DNA from: Pseudomonas sp. St316
Lineage (GTDB): Bacteria > Pseudomonadota > Gammaproteobacteria > Pseudomonadales > Pseudomonadaceae
DNA: 64,000 nt
Assembly: GCF_018325905.1 (NCBI RefSeq)
Contig: NZ_AP021901.1
Coordinates: 2,418,001-2,482,000 of the forward strand
Reading direction: 5' to 3'
Position 1 is the first letter of the stretch. Each line of letters begins with the position of its first letter. Both the position numbers and the translations under genes were made by a program. Below, piece after piece: positions 25,840-34,195 of the stretch. The notes beneath the pieces were generated by a model. That model ran no database searches, was not told the origin of the DNA, and saw only the letters and a list, made by a program, of their open reading frames with translations.

Positions 25840-27393
25840 ATGTCCGTTCGCGACCCGAACGCTGTCCTGTGCGTCAGCGGTATCGGCAAGACCTATGCCC
25901 AGCCGGTACTGACCGATATCAACTTGACGTTGATGCGCGGTGAAGTGCTGGCGCTGACCGGCGAAAATGGCGCCGGTAAAAGTACCTTGTCCAAGATCAT
26001 CGGCGGGCTGGTGACGCCGACGACCGGGCAGATGCAATTTCAAGGTCAGGATTATCGTCCTGGCAGCCGTACCCAGGCGGAAGAGCTGGGCGTGCGCATG
26101 GTCATGCAGGAGCTCAACCTGCTGCCGACCCTTTCCGTGGCCGAAAACCTGTTTCTCGACAACCTGCCCAACCACGGCGGCTGGATCAGTCGCAAGCAAT
26201 TGCGCAAGGCGGCCATCGAGGCGATGGCCCAGGTGGGACTCGATGCAATCGATCCCGACACGTTGGTCGGCGAACTGGGGATCGGTCACCAGCAGATGGT
26301 CGAGATCGCCCGCAACCTGATCGGCGATTGCCATGTGCTGATTCTCGATGAGCCGACGGCCATGCTGACGGCCCGTGAAGTCGAGATGCTCTTTGAACAG
26401 ATCACTCGTCTGCAGGCTCGCGGCGTGTCGATCATCTACATTTCCCATCGCCTCGAAGAACTGGCGCGGGTCGCCCAGCGCATTGCCGTGCTGCGCGATG
26501 GCAACCTGGTCTGCGTCGAGCCGATGGCCAACTACGACAGCGAGCAACTGGTGACCCTGATGGTCGGCCGGGAGCTGGGCGAGCATATCGACCTGGGCCC
26601 GCGCCAGATCGGCGCGCCGGCGCTCACGGTTAAAGGCCTGACGCGCTCCGACAAGGTCCGCGACGTGTCCTTCGAAGTGCGCAGTGGCGAGATCTTCGGT
26701 ATCTCCGGCCTGATCGGGGCAGGGCGCACCGAACTGTTGCGGCTGATCTTTGGTGCCGATACCGCTGACAGCGGTACGGTGGCGCTGGGTTCGCCGGCCC
26801 AGGTCGTGAGCATTCGCTCCCCGTCCGATGCGGTGGCCCATGGCATTGCATTGATCACCGAAGACCGCAAGGGTGAAGGCCTGCTGCTGACCCAATCCAT
26901 CGCCGCCAACATTGCCCTGGGCAACATGCCAGAGATTTCCAGCGCCGGCCTGGTCAACGGCAGCGCCGAACTGGCCTTGGCACAGCGGCAGGTCGATGCC
27001 ATGCGCATCCGCAGTTCCAGCCCGACACAGTTGGTGTCCGAACTGTCGGGCGGTAACCAGCAGAAAGTCGTGATCGGGCGTTGGCTCGAACGCGATTGCG
27101 CGGTCATGTTGTTCGATGAGCCGACCCGTGGCATCGACGTCGGCGCCAAATTCGACATTTATGCGTTGCTCGGCGAGCTGACTCGCCAGGGCAAGGCGCT
27201 GGTCGTGGTGTCCAGTGACCTGCGGGAGTTGATGTTGATCTGTGACCGGATCGGCGTGCTGTCCGCCGGACGCCTGATCGACACCTTCGAGCGCGACAGC
27301 TGGACCCAGGATGACTTGCTTGCCGCCGCATTCGCCGGCTACCAGAAACGTGATGCGTTGCTCAACGAAGCAGCGCCTAGGGATTTTTCATGA
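25840..27393 (+). CDS. rbsA: Ribose ABC transporter, ATP-binding protein
   Basis: A double ATPase that powers ribose import. It starts at ATG 25840 (MSVRDPNAVLCV), with GGAGAG seven bases before. The 517 residues contain two ABC domains. The first has Walker A GENGAGKST at 41-49, the weak signature LGIGHQQMVEIARNL and Walker B LILDEPTAML. The second has a degenerate Walker A (GLIGAGRTE) and a canonical signature LSGGNQQKVVIGRW with LFDEPTRGIDVG. This asymmetry is normal for RbsA. The stop overlaps the rbsC start (ATGA). Confidence 0.95.
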   Translation: MSVRDPNAVLCVSGIGKTYAQPVLTDINLTLMRGEVLALTGENGAGKSTLSKIIGGLVTPTTGQMQFQGQDYRPGSRTQAEELGVRMVMQELNLLPTLSVAENLFLDNLPNHGGWISRKQLRKAAIEAMAQVGLDAIDPDTLVGELGIGHQQMVEIARNLIGDCHVLILDEPTAMLTAREVEMLFEQITRLQARGVSIIYISHRLEELARVAQRIAVLRDGNLVCVEPMANYDSEQLVTLMVGRELGEHIDLGPRQIGAPALTVKGLTRSDKVRDVSFEVRSGEIFGISGLIGAGRTELLRLIFGADTADSGTVALGSPAQVVSIRSPSDAVAHGIALITEDRKGEGLLLTQSIAANIALGNMPEISSAGLVNGSAELALAQRQVDAMRIRSSSPTQLVSELSGGNQQKVVIGRWLERDCAVMLFDEPTRGIDVGAKFDIYALLGELTRQGKALVVVSSDLRELMLICDRIGVLSAGRLIDTFERDSWTQDDLLAAAFAGYQKRDALLNEAAPRDFS

Positions 27394-28367
27394 AAACCGC
27401 ACCTGCCGTCGGCAAATCGAGTGGCAATTTCTATGGCCTCGGGACCTACCTGGGCCTGGCTGGCGCGCTGCTGGCCATGGTCGCGCTGTTCTCGGCGCTG
27501 AGCAGCCATTTCCTGTCCTATGACACCTTCAGCACCTTGGCCAACCAGATTCCGGACCTCATGGTGCTGGCGGTTGGCATGACGTTTATCTTGATCATCG
27601 GTGGTATCGACCTGTCGGTGGGGTCGGTGCTGGCGCTTGCGGCATCGACGGTCAGCGTGGCCGTGCTCGGTTGGGGCTGGAGCGTCTGGCCATCGGCCTT
27701 GCTCGGCATGGCCGTGGCGGCGCTGGCGGGTACGGTCACCGGTTCGATCACCGTGGCGTGGCGGATTCCATCGTTCATCGTCTCCCTCGGCGTGCTGGAA
27801 ATGGCCCGGGGCCTGGCGTACCAGATGACCGGCTCCCGGACGGCCTACATCGGCGACTCGTTCGCCTGGCTGTCCAACCCCATTGCCTTTGGCATCTCAC
27901 CGTCGTTCATCATCGCCTTGCTGGTGATCTTCATTGCCCAGGCGGTGTTGACCCGTACCGTGTTCGGTCGCTACTTGATCGGCATCGGCACCAATGAAGA
28001 AGCTGTGCGTCTGGCCGGTATCAATCCAAAGCCCTACAAGATCCTGGTGTTCAGCCTGATGGGCTTGCTGGCCGGTGTGGCCGCGCTGTTCCAGATTTCG
28101 CGCCTGGAAGCGGCGGATCCGAACGCCGGTTCAGGGCTTGAGCTGCAAGTCATCGCGGCCGTGGTCATCGGTGGCACCAGCCTGATGGGTGGGCGCGGTT
28201 CGGTCATCAGCACCTTTTTTGGCGTGTTGATCATCTCCGTGCTGGCGGCGGGGCTGGCGCAAATCGGCGCCACTGAACCGACCAAGCGCATCATTACCGG
28301 TGCGGTGATCGTGGTCGCGGTCGTGCTTGATACCTATCGCAGCCAGCGCGCCAGTCGGCGGGGCTGA
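27390..28367 (+). CDS. rbsC: Ribose ABC transporter, permease
   Basis: The inner-membrane channel of the ribose importer, 325 residues with about eight to ten hydrophobic segments. Family signatures include GMTFILIIGGIDLSVGSVLA and the late GLELQVIAAVVIGGTSLMGG followed by GRGSVISTFFGVL. Four-base overlap with rbsA; rbsR begins three bases after the stop. Confidence 0.95.
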   Translation: MKTAPAVGKSSGNFYGLGTYLGLAGALLAMVALFSALSSHFLSYDTFSTLANQIPDLMVLAVGMTFILIIGGIDLSVGSVLALAASTVSVAVLGWGWSVWPSALLGMAVAALAGTVTGSITVAWRIPSFIVSLGVLEMARGLAYQMTGSRTAYIGDSFAWLSNPIAFGISPSFIIALLVIFIAQAVLTRTVFGRYLIGIGTNEEAVRLAGINPKPYKILVFSLMGLLAGVAALFQISRLEAADPNAGSGLELQVIAAVVIGGTSLMGGRGSVISTFFGVLIISVLAAGLAQIGATEPTKRIITGAVIVVAVVLDTYRSQRASRRG

Positions 28368-28370
28368 ACC

Positions 28371-29390
28371 ATGGCGACGATCAAGGATGTAGCAGCGCTC
28401 GCCGGGATTTCCTACACCACCGTGTCCCACGTGGTGAACAAGACGCGGCCGGTCAGCGAGGAAGTGCGGCTCAAGGTCGAGGCGGCCATCGAGCGCCTGG
28501 ACTACGTGCCCAGCGCCGTGGCCCGGTCGCTCAAGGCCAAGACCACGGCGACCATCGGCCTGCTGGTGCCCAACAGCCTCAACCCTTACTTCGCCGAACT
28601 GGCCCGGGGTATCGAGGATTACTGTGAGCGCAACGGCTATTGCGTGATCCTGTGCAATTCCGACGACAACGCGGACAAGCAGCGCAGCTACCTGCGGGTG
28701 CTGCTGGAAAAACGCATCGACGGCCTGATTTTCGCGTCTGCCGGCGGTGATGTCGGCCTGGCCGAGGGGCTGACCAACGTGCGCACGCCCATGGTGATCG
28801 TCGACCGGGGGCTTGATGGTGTCGACGCCGACCTGGTGCGCATCGACCATGAATACGGTGCCTACCTGGCGACCCGGCACTTGCTGGAGCTTGGCCACCA
28901 CGACATCGCCTTCATCGGTGGTCCGGCCGATACCAGCGTGGCGCAGATGCGCCTGGCCGGTTACTGCCGGGCGCTGAAAGAGGCCGGGATCGAGCTGTCC
29001 GTCGAGCGCATGCTCGAGAGCGATTTCACCAGTACCGGCGGTTACCGCGCTGCCGCGCAACTGCTTGAACAACTGCCGCCCAGCGCGATCTTTGCGGCCA
29101 ACGACATGATCGGCATCGGTGTGCTGCGCGCTGCGGCTGAACGCAACGTGCGCGTGCCCAGCGAGCTGTCGGTCATCGGTTTCGATGACATCCAGATGAG
29201 CCGTTATGTCTACCCGGCGTTGACCACGGTAGGGCAGTCGATCCTGCAGCTCGGCGAGATGGCGGCCGAAGTGCTGCTGCGACGTATCGCGACGCCGGGC
29301 CTTGCCACCGAGCAGCGGATCGTGACGCCGAGTATTGTCCTGCGAGAGTCGACTGCACCGCTGTCCGGTGCATTCGCCCAATACCGCTGA
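28371..29390 (+). CDS. rbsR: Ribose operon repressor, LacI family
   Basis: A 339-residue regulator. The N-terminal LacI helix-turn-helix reads ATIKDVAALAGISYTTVSHV, with the hinge helix segment YVPSAVARSLKAK. The ligand domain (TIGLLVPNSLNPYFAELARG, FIGGPADTSVAQMRLAGY, SVIGFDDIQMSRYVYPALTT) resembles the sugar-binding proteins. It lies within the operon it should control and most likely binds the palindrome at 24758-24771. Confidence 0.93.
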   Translation: MATIKDVAALAGISYTTVSHVVNKTRPVSEEVRLKVEAAIERLDYVPSAVARSLKAKTTATIGLLVPNSLNPYFAELARGIEDYCERNGYCVILCNSDDNADKQRSYLRVLLEKRIDGLIFASAGGDVGLAEGLTNVRTPMVIVDRGLDGVDADLVRIDHEYGAYLATRHLLELGHHDIAFIGGPADTSVAQMRLAGYCRALKEAGIELSVERMLESDFTSTGGYRAAAQLLEQLPPSAIFAANDMIGIGVLRAAAERNVRVPSELSVIGFDDIQMSRYVYPALTTVGQSILQLGEMAAEVLLRRIATPGLATEQRIVTPSIVLRESTAPLSGAFAQYR

Positions 29391-29413
29391 ACCGAATTGA
29401 TGAGTAGTGATGT

Positions 29414-30328
29414 ATGCCAGCAAAAGTAGTGGTAATAGGCAGCCTGAACATGGACCTGGTGACCCGGGCGCCGCGTCTGCCGCGTGGTGGTGAAACACTG
29501 ATCGGCGAATCCTTCTCCACCATCCCGGGCGGCAAGGGAGCCAACCAGGCAGTGGCCGCCGCGCGCCTGGGGGCGCAGGTATCGATGGTCGGTTGCGTGG
29601 GCAATGATGCCTACGGCGAACAATTGCTTGGCGGGCTGTTGGCCGAGGGCATCGACTGCCAGGCGGTCAGCGTGGTGGAGGGGCCCAGCGGTGTGGCGCT
29701 GATTGTCGTCGACGACAACAGCCAGAATGCGATCGTGATCGTCGCCGGTGCCAACGGTGCGCTCACTGCCGAGGTCCTGGACAGTGTCGATGAAGTGCTG
29801 CAAAGCGCCGATGTCATCATCTGTCAGCTCGAAGTGCCGGATGCCACCGTTGGCCATGCCCTCAAGCGCGCTCGGGAGTTGGGCAAGATCGTTATCCTCA
29901 ACCCGGCGCCGGCCTCCCGGACATTGCCGGCCGACTGGTACGCCTGCATCGACTACCTGATTCCCAATGAAAGCGAAGCGGCGATCTTGAGCGGGCTGGC
30001 GGTGGATTCCCTGGAAACCGCCGAAGCCGCCGCTGCGCATCTGCTCGCCGCCGGCGCCGGCAAGGTGATTGTGACCCTGGGCGCCCAGGGCTTGATGTTC
30101 GCCAACGGTGCCAGCTTCGAGCACTTCCCGGCACCGCGGGTCAAGGCAGTGGACACCACTGCGGCCGGAGACACCTTTGTCGGCGGCTTCGCGGCAGCCC
30201 TGGCCAGCGGCAAAAGCGAGGTCGACGCGATTCGTTTCGGCCAGGCCGCTGCCGCGCTGTCGGTCACCCGCGCGGGCGCGCAGCCTTCAATCCCCACGTT
30301 GCTGGAAGTACAGGCTTTCAAATCATGA
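29414..30328 (+). CDS. rbsK: Ribokinase
   Basis: Phosphorylates ribose to ribose 5-phosphate. This 304-residue PfkB-family kinase shows [20 protein letters not shown], the substrate motif [16 protein letters not shown] and the catalytic signature [17 protein letters not shown], whose Asp is the general base. It starts 23 bases after rbsR and overlaps rbsD by four bases (ATGA). Confidence 0.95.
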   Translation: MPAKVVVIGSLNMDLVTRAPRLPRGGETLIGESFSTIPGGKGANQAVAAARLGAQVSMVGCVGNDAYGEQLLGGLLAEGIDCQAVSVVEGPSGVALIVVDDNSQNAIVIVAGANGALTAEVLDSVDEVLQSADVIICQLEVPDATVGHALKRARELGKIVILNPAPASRTLPADWYACIDYLIPNESEAAILSGLAVDSLETAEAAAAHLLAAGAGKVIVTLGAQGLMFANGASFEHFPAPRVKAVDTTAAGDTFVGGFAAALASGKSEVDAIRFGQAAAALSVTRAGAQPSIPTLLEVQAFKS

Positions 30329-30729
30329 AAAAGACGCCGTTGTTGAATGTGGCACTGTCACGACTGATCGCTTCCCTGGGCCATGGCGACAAGGTGGTCA
30401 TCGGTGATGCCGGCCTGCCCGTGCCGCCCCAGGTCGAATTGATCGACCTGGCCCTGACCCAGGGTATTCCTGATTTCGTCAGCACCTTGAAGGTGGTGCT
30501 CAGCGAGATGCAGGTAGAAAGCCATGTGCTGGCCGAGGAGATCCTCGATAAGCAACCGTCGGCCTTGATGACGCTGGAGGCGCTGCATGCCGAGGGCGCG
30601 TTGGGCGAACGGGCGCTGGTCAGCCATGAGCAATTCAAGATCATCAGCCGACAGGCGCGGGCGATCATTCGCACAGGCGAGTGCTCTCCGTACTGCAACA
30701 TCGTGCTGATCGCAGGAGTCACGTTCTAA
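30325..30729 (+). CDS. rbsD: D-ribose pyranase
   Basis: Converts beta-pyranose ribose to the furanose form that ribokinase uses. The 134 residues begin [20 protein letters not shown], where His20 is the catalytic residue of the family. The conserved GDAGLPVP motif follows, and the C-terminus [20 protein letters not shown] is typical. It is coupled to rbsK by overlap. Confidence 0.95.
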   Translation: MKKTPLLNVALSRLIASLGHGDKVVIGDAGLPVPPQVELIDLALTQGIPDFVSTLKVVLSEMQVESHVLAEEILDKQPSALMTLEALHAEGALGERALVSHEQFKIISRQARAIIRTGECSPYCNIVLIAGVTF

Positions 30730-30757
30730 TCTGTCAACCTTGCACAAGGAGTGCGCC

Positions 30758-31786
30758 ATGCGCCGCTATGCTCAGAAGATGCATCAACTGTTCTGGAGTC
30801 TGCTGCTTTTGTCATTGATCACCGCTACAAGCGCCCAGGCGGCGGAAAAGATCGACCTGATCATCGACACCGACCCAGGGGCCGATGACGTGGTGGCGCT
30901 GCTGTTCGCCCTGGCGTCACCCGAGGAGCTGCATATCCGTGCGCTGACCACCGTCGCCGGCAATGTGCGCCTGGACAAGACCTCTCGCAATGCGCGCCTG
31001 GCACGCGAGTGGGCGGGGCGCGAAGACGTGCCGGTGTATGCCGGGGCGCCGAAACCGCTGATGCGCACGCCGATCTACGCGGAAAACATCCATGGCAAGG
31101 AAGGCCTGTCGGGTGTCACCGTGCACGAGCCAAAGAAGGGGTTGGCCGAAGGCAATGCCGTCAACTATTTGATCGACACGCTCAAGGCCGCCAAGCCCCA
31201 CAGCATCACCATTGCCATGCTCGGCCCGCAGACCAACCTGGCCCTGGCGCTGGTGCAGGAGCCGGACATTGTCCAGGGCATCAAGGAAGTGGTGATCATG
31301 GGCGGTGCGCATTTCAACGGTGGCAATATCACGCCGGTGGCTGAATTCAATCTGTTCGCCGACCCGCAGGCGGCCGAGGTGGTGGCCAAGAGCGGCGTGA
31401 AGCTGACGTACCTGCCGCTGGACGTGACCCACAAAATCCTCACCAGCGAAGCGCGCCTGAAGCAGATCGCGGCGCTGAACAACAATGCCAGCAAGCTGGT
31501 GGGCGATATCCTCAACGAATACGTCAAGGGCGACATGGAGCACTACGGGATGACGGGCGGGCCGGTGCATGACGCGACGGTGATTGCCTACCTGCTCAAG
31601 CCGCAACTGTTCACCGGCCGTTCGGTCAATGTCGTCGTGGACAGTCGCGAGGGCCCGACGTTCGGGCAGACCATCGTTGATTGGTACGACGGCCTGAAAG
31701 CGCCAAAGAACGCGTTCTGGGTGGAAAACGGTGATGCCCAAGGCTTCTTCGACCTGCTGACCGAGCGCCTGGCGCGTCTCAAGTAA
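30758..31786 (+). CDS. Exported nucleoside hydrolase
   Basis: Splits ribonucleosides to base and free ribose outside the cytoplasm. The 342 residues start at ATG 30758 behind AAGGAG. A signal peptide ends near AQA-AE (residue 29). The Ca-binding motif IIDTDPGADDVVAL is intact, as are AMLGPQTNLALALVQEPD, IMGGAHFNGGNITPVAEFNL and the late MTGGPVHDATVIAYLL. It lies 28 bases downstream of rbsD on the same strand. With rbsBAC and rbsKD it completes a nucleoside-to-ribose-5-phosphate route. Export is an inference from the signal peptide. Confidence 0.9.
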   Translation: MRRYAQKMHQLFWSLLLLSLITATSAQAAEKIDLIIDTDPGADDVVALLFALASPEELHIRALTTVAGNVRLDKTSRNARLAREWAGREDVPVYAGAPKPLMRTPIYAENIHGKEGLSGVTVHEPKKGLAEGNAVNYLIDTLKAAKPHSITIAMLGPQTNLALALVQEPDIVQGIKEVVIMGGAHFNGGNITPVAEFNLFADPQAAEVVAKSGVKLTYLPLDVTHKILTSEARLKQIAALNNNASKLVGDILNEYVKGDMEHYGMTGGPVHDATVIAYLLKPQLFTGRSVNVVVDSREGPTFGQTIVDWYDGLKAPKNAFWVENGDAQGFFDLLTERLARLK

Positions 31787-31799
31787 CCGGCCTGGCTGT

Positions 31800-31827
31800 G
31801 CGCCCGCAGGCTTCGGTCTGCGGGCGC
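31800..31827. terminator. Hairpin between convergent genes
   Basis: GCGCCCGCAG (31800-31809) and CTGCGGGCGC (31818-31827) form a 10-base perfect stem around a GCTTCGGT loop, just after the nucleoside hydrolase stop. The following gene is on the other strand, so it can serve both. No T tract is present. Confidence 0.6.
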
Positions 31828-31840
31828 GTAAGCGTGAGCT

Positions 31841-32038
31841 TCAGTCCGCAGCGTCAATGGCGCTCGGGTAGCGTTCGAATGCCTGCTGGATGAAGTGGCG
31901 GGCAACCTCCGTCCCTAACTCCCTGACCAACAGTTCTATGCCGATGATTGCCAATTCCTCCGGGCTGCTCGGGCTATAGGAACTGTGGCCCTCTGACCAT
32001 TTGGCATTGATGGTGGCTTCGATGCTGACGGTGCTCAT
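31841..32038 (-). CDS. Small hypothetical protein (65 residues)
   Basis: A short protein starting MSTVSIEATINAKWSEGHSS at 32038. The body ELAIIGIELLVRELGTEVAR then HFIQQAFERYPSA is predicted helical. No signal peptide or membrane segment and no family I recognise. The frame is open 21 codons further upstream, but that part looks like noise. The ribosome-binding site is weak. It lies convergent to the nucleoside hydrolase. Confidence 0.6.
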   Translation of the reverse strand: MSTVSIEATINAKWSEGHSSYSPSSPEELAIIGIELLVRELGTEVARHFIQQAFERYPSAIDAAD

Positions 32039-32167
32039 GGCAGGGCTCGCGAGTTGGGAGGTCTGTAGGTTGAGTAAACCATTTTTGCTGCGGGTTGGCA
32101 CTGCGACTTAGGCATCGGGGGAGGGCTGTGCGACACTTGTTTTTTTGATTTCCGAAGGAGCCCTGCC

Positions 32168-32473
32168 GTGCAGATCGATTTGAACGCGCCTGACGGGCTG
32201 ACCCTGGACGCGGTTCGTCAGTTACTGGCCTCTGCGAGTGATGACGAGCACACCCAATTGCGCGTGACGAAGGGGGGTATCGCCTATTTGTCTTCGGGCG
32301 TGGTGGGCGGCGTCGACATCGATGGCTTGCTGTTTCGGCTTGAGACGTGGGCCAAAGGTTCGGGCTATGTCGGACGGGTCGCTGCCAGCGACGAGGTCTG
32401 GGTCATGCAGATCTACAATGCACTGAAAGACAACTGGCCAAATCCACCCTTCGATTACATTGACGTTTACTGA
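32168..32473 (+). CDS. Small hypothetical protein (101 residues)
   Basis: It starts at GTG 32168 with AAGGAGCCCTGCC before it, a strong site. The sequence (MQIDLNAPDGLTLDAVRQLL, RVTKGGIAYLSSGVVGGVDI, YVGRVAASDEVWVMQIYNAL) looks like a compact cytosolic alpha/beta protein. No family I recognise and no catalytic motif is evident. It stands alone, divergent from the 65-residue gene. Confidence 0.65.
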   Translation: MQIDLNAPDGLTLDAVRQLLASASDDEHTQLRVTKGGIAYLSSGVVGGVDIDGLLFRLETWAKGSGYVGRVAASDEVWVMQIYNALKDNWPNPPFDYIDVY

Positions 32474-32636
32474 ACGTCGTTCATATCCAGTCACGATTCA
32501 TGTCTGACCAGGGCGGCTGGGGTCAGGCAAACTGCCGGTTTTCCGGATGAGGGCAGGCTGGAAGCCATGGTCTTGAAACCAAGTACCGTTTGGGCTGTCG
32601 CACGCTCTCTGTTTATTTATCGAAAAAGGAGGCTTC

Positions 32637-32951
32637 ATGCCTTGGAAGCTCGCGTCATTGAGTACTTTGCTGGCCGCCGCGTTCTTGAGCGGTTGCAGCA
32701 GCACCTCTGAATCGACCCCTGACCCCGTGGCCGCGGAGAGTGGTAGCGGCCGCTGCGAAGCAAAGGCTGCCGAGTTCGCCATCGGTAAACAGGCTTCGCC
32801 GCAACTACTGGAGCAGGCCCGTACTCGCGCTGGCGCGCAGATTGCCCGGATCCTCAAGCCTAACGACATGGTGACGCTTGAGTACCGCTCTGATCGCCTG
32901 AACCTCAATACCGATGCCAACCTGGTGGTCAACCGGGTGAACTGCGGCTGA
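32637..32951 (+). CDS. I78 family peptidase inhibitor lipoprotein
   Basis: A 104-residue lipoprotein; lipobox LSGC gives Cys20. The I78 pattern is visible: GRCEAKAAEFAIGKQASPQL, then ARTRAGAQIARILKPNDMVT, then YRSDRLNLNTDANLVVNRVN and a terminal CG. The two Cys probably pair. Members inhibit serine peptidases such as subtilisin, so a periplasmic protective role is likely but inferred. A strong terminator follows. Confidence 0.8.
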   Translation: MPWKLASLSTLLAAAFLSGCSSTSESTPDPVAAESGSGRCEAKAAEFAIGKQASPQLLEQARTRAGAQIARILKPNDMVTLEYRSDRLNLNTDANLVVNRVNCG

Positions 32952-32973
32952 CAGGCGCTTTTCAAGCGCCCAT

Positions 32974-33006
32974 AAAAAACCCCGTCACATGGACGGGGTT
33001 TTTTTA
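32974..33006. terminator. Bidirectional intrinsic terminator
   Basis: CCCCGTC (32980-32986) pairs with GACGGGG (32992-32998). There is a run of As on the left and Ts on the right (33999-equivalent positions 32999-33005), so it works for the I78 gene on plus and the cold-shock gene on minus. Confidence 0.92.
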
Positions 33007-33019
33007 GTGCGCCGAGAAA

Positions 33020-33232
33020 TTACTCTGGGCGAACCTGTGCAGCTTGCATACCCTTTTGGCCTTTCTCAGCCACGAAGGAAACGGTTTGGCCTTCTTTCAG
33101 GCTTTTGAAACCGTCGCTTTCGATAGCTTTGAAGTGTACGAACAGGTCGTCACCGCCACCTTGAGGAGTGATGAAGCCGAAGCCTTTTTCATCGTTGAAC
33201 CATTTAACGGTGCCGGTTTGGCGATTAGACAT
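33020..33232 (-). CDS. Cold-shock protein, CspA/CapB family
   Basis: A 70-residue single-domain nucleic-acid binding protein. RNP1 is KGFGFITP and RNP2 DLFVHF, in the usual order after [10 protein letters not shown]. The start [12 protein letters not shown] at 33232 has CTTGGAGATACACC before it. The sequence resembles Pseudomonas CapB. A long AT-rich region upstream would give the extended leader usual for cold-shock messages. Confidence 0.92.
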   Translation of the reverse strand: MSNRQTGTVKWFNDEKGFGFITPQGGGDDLFVHFKAIESDGFKSLKEGQTVSFVAEKGQKGMQAAQVRPE

Positions 33233-33521
33233 GGTGTATCTCCAAGAAACATATATTTTCAGTGTACTGTGCTGCTCAGGCCAACTGGGCACACCCGGGT
33301 ATCATAGTCGAAATGTTCGATTTGGGAGCCCCCCGGACGCGCTGTTTGCCAATCAGTCGTGTTTACTTTACCGCCTTTATCCTCTGAAAGGCCCGGTTTT
33401 AAAGGCTTTCAGCCGAAAGTAAAGACGATAAAAAAAGCTGTAAAACCTGAATAAATCGTAAAAAAAAGCCCGAAATCAGTGTTTTTCAACCCTGCCGGGC
33501 CCGTTCAGGAGGCTTGTTTTC
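33233..33521 (-). promoter_or_regulatory. Upstream region of the cold-shock gene, with a possible terminator of the preceding gene
   Basis: No gene is seen in these 289 bases. On the minus strand, GCCCG-loop-CGGGC followed by eight Ts (33460-33492) could terminate the exported-protein gene at 33522-33824. Nearer the cold-shock start, TATGAT lies at about 33301-33306 as a possible -10, without a clear -35. That promoter would give a leader of roughly 60 bases. Both calls are tentative. Confidence 0.35.
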
Positions 33522-33824
33522 TCACTTTTTTGCTTTGTTGTCGGCCTTGCATTTTGCGATCTGGCCCAGTGCCTTCTGTTGCAGTTCCGGGGTGGCTTTG
33601 TTGTCCATCAGGGCCTGGATGTCCGAGGCTGGATAGGACTTGATCGCATCGGCGCCGCAGGCGCAATGAGCCTTGGCCGCGGCCGCGCCGATCTGGGGCG
33701 TTGCCGCCTCCGTGCATTGAGCCATGTATTTTTCGCGCTCGCCTTTGGGCCAGTCGGCATGGGCGGTTAGAGGAAGCAGCAGGGCGAGGGGGGCGACTAC
33801 TGCAAACAAGGTATTGAGACGCAT
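33522..33824 (-). CDS. Small exported protein of unknown function
   Basis: A 100-residue protein with a clear signal peptide (MRLNTLFAVVAPLALLLPLT, cleaved near AHA-DW). The mature part has three Cys near AQCTEA and AHCACGADAIKSYP, with a further one in AKCKADNKAKK, so two disulfides or a metal site are possible. It ends in a lysine-rich tail. I recognise no family. It is a single gene on the minus strand, divergent from thrS. Confidence 0.7.
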   Translation of the reverse strand: MRLNTLFAVVAPLALLLPLTAHADWPKGEREKYMAQCTEAATPQIGAAAAKAHCACGADAIKSYPASDIQALMDNKATPELQQKALGQIAKCKADNKAKK

Positions 33825-34195
33825 GCGAAGATGCTCCTTTCGGGTCGATGTCTTGATATCTGAGGCGTTGCGCTCGGTTCAGTTCAGCACTTTGGCATAA
33901 AAACCCTGGATTTACGCCTGCTTCAATTCCAGCACGGTGATGACCGTTCATCTGTGCTAGCATGCCGGGCTCGGGTATTTCCAGGCTGTGGACGACAACT
34001 CGTCCCAGCGGCAAATGCTCGAAATAACCCTGATTTGAATCCCAGTCACTCTGGTTCGGTTTTCCCGGTTGGCCGCAAGGCTCCTGCCGCTGTAAGGCAG
34101 GCGTTCGTCATTGAATGGCCTGGACTGGATCTTGTACTGGCTCATCCCAACCCACGTGACCTTTGGTAGGGGTCACCACTAGGAGAGGAGGCGCC
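33825..34195 (+). promoter_or_regulatory. thrS leader region with a hairpin next to the ribosome-binding site
   Basis: These 371 bases hold no gene I can support. Just before thrS, GTGACC (34156-34161) and GGTCAC (34171-34176) form a 6-base stem with a 9-base loop, followed by AGGAGAGGAGG. In enterobacteria ThrRS represses its own translation by binding hairpins in this region. A similar role here is possible but not shown. No tRNA gene is visible. Confidence 0.4.
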
